A stretch of 64,000 bases of DNA from Apus apus (lineage: Eukaryota; Chordata; Aves; Apodiformes; Apodidae). The notes under the pieces were generated by a model, which searched no databases, was not told the DNA's origin, and saw only the letters and a list, made by a program, of their open reading frames with translations. This document shows positions 25,701 to 37,700 of the stretch, piece after piece (position 1 is the stretch's first letter; each line of letters starts with the position of its first letter). A program made the translations under genes and the position numbers. The stretch is from positions 10,121,501-10,185,500 of the forward strand of contig NC_067287.1 in NCBI RefSeq assembly GCF_020740795.1, given 5' to 3'.

Positions 25701-28700
25701 CATCTCGTCCAGCTCGATGGGGAGCAGCTCAGCCGGGTGGCCGGTGGGGCTGGTGCCAGCCGGGCTCTCATCCATCAGCACCGACAGCTTCTCCTCCCGC
25801 TCAGCAGACCTCCCCGGCTCCGGCAGCCCCAGGGGCCGGCCCGCTTTCCCGCCCCACGCCTTGGTTCTCTTGCGCCGCTTCTGCGTGCGGCAGAGGTAAA
25901 AGATCACCGTGATCATCACCGCCACCAGCAGCGGGGGCAGGAGGCTGATGGCGGCCACCGGGATCACCTCTTTGCTCTGCAGCATGGAGTAGCCTGCGGG
26001 GAGGAAAAGCGAAGGCCGGGCTGCTGCCTCCGTGGGGCTGCAACGGCTCCTTCTCGGGGAGGAGGAGAACACGCGAAGCTGTGATGGAAGCGCAGCCCTT
26101 GGCGGGGCCGCGAGGCACCTTGTGCACAGACCTGTCAGGGCAAGCAGCCCCTAGGTTGGCAGGTCTTAAAGGGGGCTGCTCAAATTTAGCTCCATTTATC
26201 CAAGGAGGGTTCAGGCTGCCAGCCTGTGTTAGTTAGGTTGGGCGGTACAGCCTGCGAGACCTCGCACCTGCTGCCCAAACAGCTCAGCTGCCCCTCGGCT
26301 GCTCCCGAGCGCTGCCGGTGCTCACTGCGGGGGGAGCCGGGGTGGAAAGAGCCGTGATAAAGCTGAGGTGAGACCCAAACGGAGCAAATCTCTGAGGGGG
26401 GTTTGGGGCTGGGGCCTTGCCAGGCCCCTGTGGCACACGGAGAGCCTGGAGGGATGCTGGCAGGGGGTGGGCAGCGTGCAGGACCTGCATCCCGAGGGAA
26501 GCCCAGGATGCTTTGCACAGTAATTAGCATGAAGAAGCATCGTTTCAGTGTTAGTGTCACAACTCCCACCCCTGTGAACCGAGCAGGCATGGCTGCTTTT
26601 GTTTTCTTTCTTTTCAGCCCCTTTTCAGCCTTCAGATCATCGGGGGGAGCACACAAAAAGCCCTATCCCTCGCACAACGTGTAATTGTCTGTTCCTTTGA
26701 TGTCCACAATTCCTGGAATAAACATGCTGACTTCAGTAGAGACATTCAAGTAAAATCTTACTCAGAGGTTTTTCTGCCAAGTATAATAACCCAGGGGAAG
26801 AGGGATAAGAATCATTCCATAAGCAAAACTCTTGCTGCTTGACCTCAGTGTGTGCGGATCATAATTCAGGTTCTGGAAAAACAGAGCATCTAGCTATTTT
26901 CCTTGGCAAATTTCAAAAAAATGTACTGCAGCTAATTTCTGCAAGGCTGTGAAAGTGTTTCTAAAATAGGCATCAGGTTCAAACCACAAGATCAACCTAA
27001 ACTGATATAAATCAATAACTAACTCAGGAATATGTTTGTTTTGGAAAGTGCTAGGCCTGGATATCACCTACTGCTTTAATGGATTTACCCGATGCTTGAA
27101 GTCCCATCTTTGAAACTCTGGAGAAAGAGAAGATAGTTTTAAGGGCGTTTCATGCACAAGTCCTGAAAATGGGACACTAACACGATTTTAGCAAATTCTT
27201 TTGGGAGGGTGACCCTTTCCAAGGCAAGGCCTCGGATATGGAGCAGTTCAGCACGGCTTAGACCCCTTACATGCAGAGCAAGTGTAGCTGCTGTGGTGAC
27301 AACTGTGGGTCTGTAAACCCATGTCTTGTGAAGCATCACTGCATGAGTCTTTCCATCCTTGCTGAGGTAGGTGGACCTCCAGGACCAGGCTCAGCTGACA
27401 CAGGGGTAGAAAGGACTCTGTGTGCTCAGCCCTACCCAGTGTCTTCAGAAGGTCCCTGCTGGGCTCCTGCTTGCACAGCTTCAGGAAACCATGTCACTGT
27501 GTGTTCATTAGGGCCATTGCTGAACTCTGATGGGGTCCCCTGCAGCCCTGGTGCTTGGGCAGTGCTACCCAGCAGCCCAGACTGGGAAGCAAGGCTTAAG
27601 GCTCTTCAAGAAATGGGAAATAAAACCTGCCTGCTTCAGCTGCTGGAGAAATGCTCCTCTCTATCAGGTATTTCTCTTCTCAACTATTTGCTTATACCAT
27701 TGAAGATGATATTGTTAACATTTGAAATGCAAACTGTACTTTAAAGCAGAAGATGAGGATGTGAACAATGGGGTCTCTGAGTCTGGGCCTTCTCAAGCTG
27801 ATCCCACAAACCAAGTCAAAGAGGAGGCAGTTGTTTAAGACCCCCACTGATCTTGCTCTGAGTTCCAGAACTTTATGTGCTGGCTCGCAGGAAGAGGCTG
27901 CTCAGGGCAGCCTTCGATGGGCGCAGCATTTCCAGTGAACCAGTTGTAGTTGGTTTTGTGTGAAATTACATATCCCAGCATCAGCTTGGGGATTTGACTT
28001 ACCCCAGAGCCGTGTGTACCTGTTATGTTTGGCTCTGTAAGCAGCAAAGAACTGCCAAATTTAGCTTAATTTGCCTTTGTTAAAACTGGTTTGTTTGTTC
28101 TGAGAATTTGCATTTTATGTGATTTTAATTTTTTTTCCCCTTTGTGTTGCAGGAGAAGTCACCCTGCCCACTTGCAGGTTATGCTTACTCTAATTTTCAG
28201 CATCTCATTGCTCTGTAATTATGGAAAATCAGAGGGGTTTTACTTTGCTTTTGTTATGGGTCAGATTTTTGATGGGGACTTGGATAAGCCTGGCCCATTT
28301 GGAGTTAGGGAGGTTTGGACAAGCACCTCCAAGGCTCAGGATCTAGCTGGAAGCATTTCCAAAGTATACAATCCTCCTGAGGTATGAAAATGAGCTTGCC
28401 TCTTCGTTTTCTGTCCTGTACATTTATAGCTCCTGTTGGTTCTTTAGCCACCTGCAGAAGCATCTACAGGTGTGCCAACCTGTGCCCACCTCTGTGTACT
28501 GCACCTTTTTGGGTTGCAGCCATGGTGGACGCTGGTGGTTCCCGTGGGTGTGCAGGAGCAGGATTTGCTCCAGCACAATTTATTTAAAGCTTTCAGAGCA
28601 TTGACTCGTGCTAGGTTACACCAGCTTTTGGGTTCCCTGGTGGACTTGCCCTGTGCTGAAGGGGGCACTGAGAGATTTTGCACCTCCTGATGTTTCCCGA

Positions 28701-31700
28701 CCAAGGCTGGAGATGTTGCTAGGAGGGATAGTTTAGCCACAGACAAAACACTGAGCTCAGTAGAGGGCTACAAATTTTGCCTAGCTTTTATATAGGAGCA
28801 TCAAAGAAGATGCTGAAGGAGCTCCTTCTGGCATTGTCTCTCCAGCTCTGTTGGAAGCACGAGTGATTTGTTGTTGGTGTTGGGTGCTTCTCCCCCTATA
28901 AATGGCGTTACCCAAAGCACTCACCATTGGTGTGGTTCTCAAAGATGAGCTTGTCGTTGCACTCCTGCTCGTCCACGCAGCCGCAGATGTAGGTGACCCC
29001 GTCCTCGCTGGGCTGGTGGGTCATGACGCAGCGCGAGGTGTTGTAGTTGGGCACCATGAGGTTCTCGATGGGGCGGTGGGGGTTGTGGCAGAGCGTGCTG
29101 ATCCTGATGCTCTCGTTGTCCTGTCTCCTGCACGTGCCAAATGAATCATCAGTCTAGATGCTCAGCCCTCAGGGTGCCCACGTGTCATTCCTAAACCTGG
29201 TCTCAGGGTTGTTAGTTGTAAGCCCTGTAGGGAATGACTTGTTTGTAGTGGCTCTAGCATCGCTCTAGTTACACGTGCTTTGGAGGGGCTTTGTTAAAGC
29301 CCTTTATCTCTTCCAAATGGTGAAAAGAGAAAGGTTTAGCACAGGCCAATGGTAGGATGTGAGCCGGAGACTCCACTTGTTTCCAGTAAATAATTCGCCA
29401 GGTCATAATCATACCTTGGATCAGGTAGTGCCAACCCTGAGTGCCCTGCAGGGAATCTGGGGGAGAGGGGAAATAATCCCTTCTTTACCAATAGCAGTTG
29501 CTAGGCCAGCAGGTTTTGGGGCTGTATGGTCCTAAGGAAACCCTGCAAGATGAGGGTCTCGCCTTGTATGTCAGCTCTGCTGCAATACAGCTCATAACAC
29601 CTCTGTCTCAGGAGGGACTGGGGTCTCTGCTGCCTAAATTTTACCTGTGAAGAGGACAGGAGGAGGCTAGGGGGGTTGAAATGCCTACTTGCCAGCCACT
29701 ACTTGGCTCCTGCTTCCCTCCTGTTGCTCTCAACCCATGCATGCAGGTGCAGCCCCTGAGCACTGTCTCATCTCCTGGACCCTGGGTTAATGACTAGTTG
29801 TCACACCCTGTCCTTGCACGACCATTTGTTCCTGCCTCTGGTGACCTGTGGGAGCAGAGCCCTTCAGTCACTGCTGTGGGCTATTTCTAGAAATGGCTTG
29901 ACATTTGGAGCTGTAAATTACAAAGTGAAGGTGATACAACTCCTGGAGCACAGGGCTGTGTCTGTGTTTATACCACAGCTTCAGACACCAACAAACTACA
30001 AATGAAGCCTGCGGTCATGTCCTGGTCCTTGCCAGGTCTGGGGCAGAGGAGTGCTGGGGCTCAGCACAGCCAGGGATGCAATGGTACCTCAGCCCTAGCT
30101 CCCTCCTCATTTCCATTTAGGGAATTAAGAGGAATTGTGGTATTTAACTGTGCATAAGCATTCAGCACGTGCAGTGAGAGCAAAGAAATATTCAAAGCCT
30201 AATACCAAAAAGTCTAATTGAAACTCTAGTTACTCATGGAAGCATGACTCGTAGCACTGGGGCTACCTCCATAGTGCCCATGGCCTTTGAGCTTTTCTAA
30301 CCATCAGTACTCAGTAGTCAGCTTAGGTCCTCATGTGCCACCTCTTTTGCTCACCTAGACTGGGCTCCTGTTAAAGCCATGGAAATGTGTCATATGTAGA
30401 CCAAAAGGGATGGGTTTGGCTCTGGTCATAGTTGCTCGTGAGCATGGGGCCAAAGCTGCTGCTGTGACTGTGATACCCACTTTGGACAAGTTCAGATAGA
30501 ATCATAGAATGGTTTAGGTTGGAAGGAACCTTAAAGATCCTCTAGGTTCCAAGCCCCCTGGCATGGCGAGGGGGGTCACTAGACCAGGTTGCTCCAAATC
30601 CCATCTAACGTGGCTGTGAACACTTCCAGGGAGGGGATATCTACAGCCTTCCTCAGCAACCTGTGCCAGTGTCTCACCACCCTCATACCCTCCTAATATC
30701 TAACCTAAATCTATCCTCTTTCAGCTCAAAACCATTCCCTCTCATCCTACCGCTATGTGCCTTTGTAAAAAGTTCCTCTTCAGCTTTCTTGTAGCCCCTT
30801 CAGGTACTGGAAGGCTGCTATAAGGTCTTCCTGGATCCTCCTCTTTCTCCAGGCTGAACAATCCCAACTCTCTCAGCCTGTCCTTGTAGGAAAAGTGCTC
30901 CAGCCCTCTGGTCATCTTTTTGGCCCTCCTCTGGACTTGCTCCAACAGATCATCCAAAATGCCTCCAAGTGAGCAACGGACAGTGAGGCTGGCTGGGAGG
31001 TGAGCCCTGTCAGCATGGGTCTGAACCTCAGGGCGAATCTTAAGATGGGATGGGAGATGCTGGGAGGAGGCTGTGGGGTGGCAGGTTATTTGTAACCCTG
31101 CAGCTGCTTCACCCCATCCAATACCTGGTGTGAAGTTGCAGCCCCATCCCCTGCCATGGGGCTTCTCTCCTGGTGTGGGGGTTGAAGCTGCAGCAGCTCT
31201 TGCTTCTTCCTGTACTGTGTGGGCAGCCAGTGGGAAAACCCAGCCAGATGCTGGATCGCCTACTGGGGATTTAAGGCGGCTTCTCCATGTGGGTGTCGGG
31301 GAATTTGGGGCAGGGGGTGGATTTTGTTGGTTTGTTTGGGTTTCTTGCTGGGTTTTTTTTTGTTTTGTTTTATTTTCTTGGGTTTGTCTTTTTTTAAGTC
31401 CATAATGCAACCATTATGCTGAGGCAGACTCCTGTGAGCGGGGCCTACAGCATCCGCGCTAATTAGCAGGTTGAGATAAAGCCTAGTGATAACTGCTTGG
31501 CTGGCTTTCACTTTGGCAGCCAAATTGAAAGGGAAGGAGGAGGAAAGTCACTCTGGGCAGACCCAGAATGGATGGTTTTTCAGTTGTGTTCATGGGGACC
31601 AAAAAGCTGGGGGAGGCACTCATCGGGGCCAAATGATGCGGTGCACGCTTGGCCTAAAATACAAGATTGCATTTCCCTTCCAGGCATTTCCAGGCAAACA

Positions 31701-34700
31701 AAAAAAGGGTGTGGGTTTATGTGGCTTTTTTTTTTTTTTCCCCCCTGCAGGGCATGGGAAGGAGGTGGCTTAAACCTAGTGGCCCTAAACCCCAATTTGG
31801 TACCATCTCAGATGTCCACACACCAGATGGGGTCGGGCCTTGGCTGCACCCTCGCATGTGAACTGAGGTTTCATCAGCCTGATGCAGGAGCACATCATGG
31901 GTTTGGGGTTCAGGGCTGCAATGTTCACCCGTGGGTACAGCCTGAAAAGCTGAATTCAAGGGTTTGTGGGTGTTGAGAGGTCCTCTGGCAAAATTGCCAC
32001 ACTTTGTGTCATGCACTTAAATGCTTAATTTGTTTAGAAAATGAACAGGGTACTAATTATGAGGCAGAGCAAATAATTTTTACTGCCAATCATAATTTTG
32101 ATTATAACAGTGTCAAAAGGGAGGGGAAGAGAAAGTCCTGAATCATTTTAATGGGCAATAATTCAAGTGCAGGGGTACACGTATGTGCGTTCCCATGAGC
32201 TATTGCTCCCTGAGCCCCTTTTTCCCCTGCATGTCCCCTTGCTGAGGTGGTTGCCACTTACCATATGGCCACGCAGATCTCGTAGGGGTCCTCGCAGTAG
32301 GAGTTGAGGTTGCAGTTGCTGTAGCACACCTTCTCCTCGCAGGCAGGTGGTGTGGAGTCACACCACTTGCAGAGGTTGGTCTTCAGGCTGCGGCGGGCAC
32401 TGGCACAGCAGGCTGTGGGGCAGGGAGGCAGTTGGAGGGTGAGCATGGCCATGCTTGTCCAGAGCGGGGAAAATACACCTCTGCTTAAGCAATTGACACA
32501 AGCGGTGGAGAAGGAGCCTGAATTGATCCTATTTCTCCATGTGTGTGTTTACAGCTTTCATTTTGCTCCACTGCTCAGTCAAACATGCTTTAGATTATGC
32601 CAGTGCCTAGAGGAGATGGGGCGTGGAGGCAGGTCCTGGCGGACAAGAGCTTTGCAGAGCCTGGGAAGCCACAGAGAGTTACATTTTCCCATGTTTCCCA
32701 TGCTGTTTAACAACAGGGGACAGTTTGTTTCTCCCACTACAACCTAGGCTCAAATCAGTCTCTCCTCTCATCCTGAGTGCATGCGTTGTCTGAAAAGGGA
32801 CATCTCCAGGCCTCTGCATGCTTGAAGACTTTTTGTTTATTCCCTTTTTTGGGGAGGGATCCCACTGCTTCCTCATCCTCCCTCCTCCCATTCAACGAGC
32901 CCAGGCCGGGGAATGTGTTTGCCACACGCTCCCCGAGCATCTGTGGTTTTGGCAATAAATGATGGGCTGATGAGACTTCCTGAGCTGTGGGACAGCAGGG
33001 GCTGCTCCCTCCAGGACTCCTTTGCCTGCTTTGCCTGGGCCCAGCATGAGATGTTCTCCTGCCCCTGAAGTGCCAGATCTGGCTGCAGAGGCAGGAATAA
33101 CTGCTGCCCATGTGGAGCTGCTCTGCATGTATCTCATGGGCATAAAATTATCTCTATTTTTATACAAAGGGTGAATGAACTATACTTGGTTAAAGGGTAA
33201 ATCCCAGCTAAATTTATATTTCCTGGTTTAAGGCAGCTAAATGTCTTCTATAAAGAACAAAACAAACAAAAAACCCCACGAAAAAAACATAAAACCAAGA
33301 AGCTGCTAAGAGGCTTATGCAGAAATATACATTTATAAGTTTGTACTTAAATAAATACACTTGAGAGCTCAGGTAGGAACCTGAAGTACAGCAGCTAATT
33401 TTTCAAAGGTTTGGGTCATTTGTGCTTCTCTAGCTGCTGCTTCCCTGAGCAGCCCAGCAGCAGTGGATCTTTCCAGCCCCTATGAAAAGGACAGTCAAGG
33501 CTTTTCCATCACCAGCTGTTAGTTTGAACAAGAAACAAACTGCAAAATCCCTGACTGTGACATGGGAAGCCTCAGCCCCTGCAAGCAAGTCCCTGCAGAT
33601 ACGGGAGCTCACCCCTGGCTACCCTGGGTCTGTGGATAGTCTTTAGGACCTCCTGCATTTTTGGTGGTCACATCTGTGACCTGCCCATGGCCAACAGATG
33701 ATCCTATGTTCCCTTTCCTTTTTAATGCACGTACTGTTCCCGGAACAAAAAAGGGAATTATAACTTCCCTGCTTCCCAAATCCAGGGTGCACAGCTGGCT
33801 CCAACAGCATCTCCTGTGCCTCCTCCACTTCCCTCCTGTGCCCAGACCCCCTCCATGAGACAGCCATGAAAGAGCTGCTGGAAGGCTCCCACACAGAAAT
33901 AAACCCTTTATAAATAAACCCTCCTGTGTCCTCATATGTAGGGCCAGGGTTAATGGCAGAGGGGAAGCCTGGCTGCAGAAGAAAAATCTGCTGTACCTGA
34001 AGGCTGGAAGAAGGAAATTTTGGGTTTAAATGACTGACATGAGGCTTAAAATGTGGTGCACAACCTCTCACTTGGCATCCCCCCCATCCATGGGGCTGCC
34101 CTGGCCCTGCTGAAGCAGGATCATGTGGGTTAGCTCAATGGTCCTAAGGCTCTGCATCCATCCAAGGGTTAGCTACTGAAATAATCACTTCAGCTGGGAT
34201 TAGAAGCACCTGCAGCCAGTGTGAGCCACCCTCACCTCCCTGCCTCGCTCTGCTGGGGCAGGACTCAGAGGATCCCAGGAAAAACTCAAGGATGAGAGCT
34301 TTAAATGTGGATCAGAAATGAAGTCGAGCATTTGTGTGGGGATCTTGATCTACAGCGACTCTACAAACTCCATCAGTGCTATTACATGGGAACAGAGAAT
34401 TGAAGGTTAGTTGGCTTCTCCCCCCAAAACTCATCCCCACCACACCTAGGGCTGTGCTCTGGTGGTGTTGATCCTGTATTTCATCCCCCAGCTCAACCCA
34501 CCCTGCCCTGGCTTGTGCTGTGCTCACAGCAGGCTCGTGTGAGACTGTGGGCTCAGCATCATCACCCGGGGGATGCCTGGGACCCAGTGGAGGAGAGAGA
34601 AGCAAAGGGACAAATCTGGGTTGTAAATGTTGCTGATGCAGGAGAGTGATGGGGTTTGTTATTTATGTGTTTATACCCAATGGTATGTTATTTACTTATT

Positions 34701-37700
34701 TGTATCAAAGGTCTGCTTGAGGTATCAGAACAAAATATCAGCCCCATCAGTATTGTATGGGGCACATGGTGGGGAGCTTGGCTTGGTAGTTGTTTGCACT
34801 GCAGAGCAGAGAAGCCAGGGCAGATGAAACAGTTAAATATGGAAACAAGATCCAGAAGTATAGTGGTAACTGGACAAAATTCTTTGTAGACAAATTGTTC
34901 TAAACTAGCTCAGGCTGCAATTCTGTTATCTGCTCTGCAAGAAAGGTCAGGGCAGGAATATCTCTTTCTTCCTCCCCTTTCCTCCTTCTCCTAGGAAGCT
35001 AAAAAGAGCACAAAGCCCACTGCAAGTTTCTTCAGGACTTTGTGTCCTTGAACCATTAGCTCGTAGGTATAATTTAACTGCCACATCACTCATCTTGGCC
35101 CTGATTAGACCCAGATGAACACTTTCAATATTAATACTCAGATGATTTAATAAAGCTGCATGAGCAGTAAAAGTAACAATACACTTCCATAAAGGGGTTC
35201 CAGATGTTGCCAAGGCAAATGCTAAACATCAAAATACAAACTTCAAAAAAAAAAAAAGGAAAAAAAAAAAAAAAAGCTGGATAAGCAAGACTTGGAACAA
35301 ACTATAAACTAATTAAATGTGGGTTGAGTTTTCCAAAAATAAATTGAAGCCATAAGGATGTGATGTGAGCCAATAAATAGTGCAGTTAGTCAAAGTTATT
35401 GTGGAATGACAGTTGGAAAGATGGTTTGAAGTCACCAATAGGTGGGCTTATAGTGAGCTTGGCTTCCTATCAATAGGAGGGCTTGTTCTCTTGTGCATGA
35501 AAGCAGGATCAGGTCTTCTGGTATCTATAACTGGGACCCCAGAGAGTTACTGAAAGAATATGGGATGATTTTCTCGTAGAGGAATACAGGAAAAAATATA
35601 CACCAGAAGTGCCTGAGTCTCTCCTGCAAGAGCAGCAGGAGTGATACAAACCACCCAAGGACATGGAGATAACTTTTCCTGTGTGTTGGGGCAGCCCTCT
35701 CCAGCCTCTCATCACCCACAGGGCATCCATGTTCTCCACTTGGCTACCTGCAAGGCATGTTGAAGCACCACTGCTGTAAGTCAATAACCCATCCTCTTCC
35801 CCCATGAAAGAGTCAGAAAAAACAGCTCTCCAGGAGAATTTCGTACAGGTCCCATCACTGCAGCCACAGAAGCAGTCAGCTCCCAACAGATGAGCTTTTT
35901 GCTCACTTGCTAGGTGACTGCAGCTGTGAGCCCAGCGGGATAAATAGGACTCTCTTTAGCTCCTCTCTACCAGTGCAGACCCAGATAGCAGGTAGGTCAT
36001 CTACCACCTAACTGTGGCTCCATCTCTCTGCATGCTGCAGTTCTCAGGAAGGATGAATCACTGAGGAGCAAGCTGGAGGTGCAAGGAGGTGGAGGCACAG
36101 TGCATTGGTTATGGGAAAGGAGAAGGTGCTTTGCAGCCGATGCCCTGGCACATGCAGACAACTAATTTTTGCTGCGGGGCAGAACGAGCAGTTGTAGTTC
36201 TCAGACATTCCCTCTGGCATGCTGCTTTCTGACAGCCAAACACCAGATGGGCTTAAAGAAAGGCATTTGGTATGGGACAATAAAGCCCTCAACCATCCCC
36301 CTCCCAAGATGGAAGTGGACCACTGTTTCTGCCACGTGGGACCTTGGTATGCGCATCACTTTATGCTCCGTCTTTCAGTAGCAAATTGCCCTGAAATTGT
36401 TTTTCTTTTTCAAGGACAAAAAAATGGGACCCTTTTTGGGTCATAACTGCTGACTCAGCAGTTGCAGAGTACTTCCCAGCTTGCCCGTACTGCAGCAGCT
36501 CCAGGAACTCTCTGCACCATCTTTTCCATGCAGGTCAGCCAACCTGTAATCCCCAGGCTTCGCACTTGAGGAGACTAAGGCCCAGGAGATCAGCTGCCAT
36601 GCTCTGTGGCTTTCCCTAACCAGCAGCATGCTCAGCCACAGGTTTGGAGAGCACCTGTATCTCAAGCCTGCAGCTCCTGGAAACCTCTGGTGATGTGATC
36701 CAATGGAAACCTGACCTGCACTGAGATCTCCTTTCCCACCTGGGTGAGTCTGGGCTCAGCAGCAAGTCCTCTGTTCACTGCTGAGTTTAGGATTAGGCTT
36801 TGCCTTGGGCTTTCATCCATGGCTAATGACATGACTATGCAATAACAGAGCCTCTCATAAAATTATTATGAGAACAAACAAATTCCTTCCCTATTATATA
36901 CAGTACTGGTTTTTAAGATGAAAACAACAGCCAGCCTGAAGGGCTCTGCTCTCTCACTGACCCATGCAAGAACACCAGGATTTCGGTGTTCTCCATTGGA
37001 GAGTTACTCCTGAGCTGCCTCCTCCACAAAGCAAGCACCAGTGCCATGGATGGGCTGCATCAGGGTAATTCCTATGTCCCTAAATTCCAGGAGACGCTAT
37101 GCAGGGTCAGAAGCCCCCATTGCAATTGTCCAGCATGACAAAGATTCCAGATTTCCCACAGTCAGATCCAGCTTGTGCTGGATGGATCCAATCTGTCAGA
37201 AAGTGCCCAGATTCACTGTGCCCTCCTGCAGTGCTGCAGGATCTCCCCAGAACTAGACCTCAAGGTGCTGTACTTCTAGTTCTGGTGGAGTTCAGCTTCC
37301 TCCAGCTCAGGTCTGGTCGCCAGTGGTGGGATCTGATGCTACTTTCAGTGGCTGAACCAAAGAGGTTTAGTATTGAGCCACTCTTCTCCATCCATGTGTT
37401 TTACTAACACTGTATCTTTATCTTTGTAGGACAGGTAGGGCAGACCAAATGAAGCTGAAAAAACTTCTTATCTCATTTTTTGCCCCTATGAGACACAAGC
37501 CCCTAACTCCTGCAGGAAACCCAGCAGTGCTCAGGCTACATTTGGTTCAGAGGACCAGTCTCTGCCTTCAGGTATGTGGCCCTGCATAATAAATACTGCA
37601 CTTGGCAGAGTAGAGCATGGAGCAAGGAATGAGCCAGTAATGTTTCCTGGTGAATAAAAAAGGACTGATTTTGATTGCGTTAGACATCAGTGCTTCCTGG

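Noticed and set aside
25125-26084. 319-codon open frame on the plus strand
   Set aside because: It is antisense to the receptor kinase exon. High GC removes stop codons, and the translation shows no known domain.
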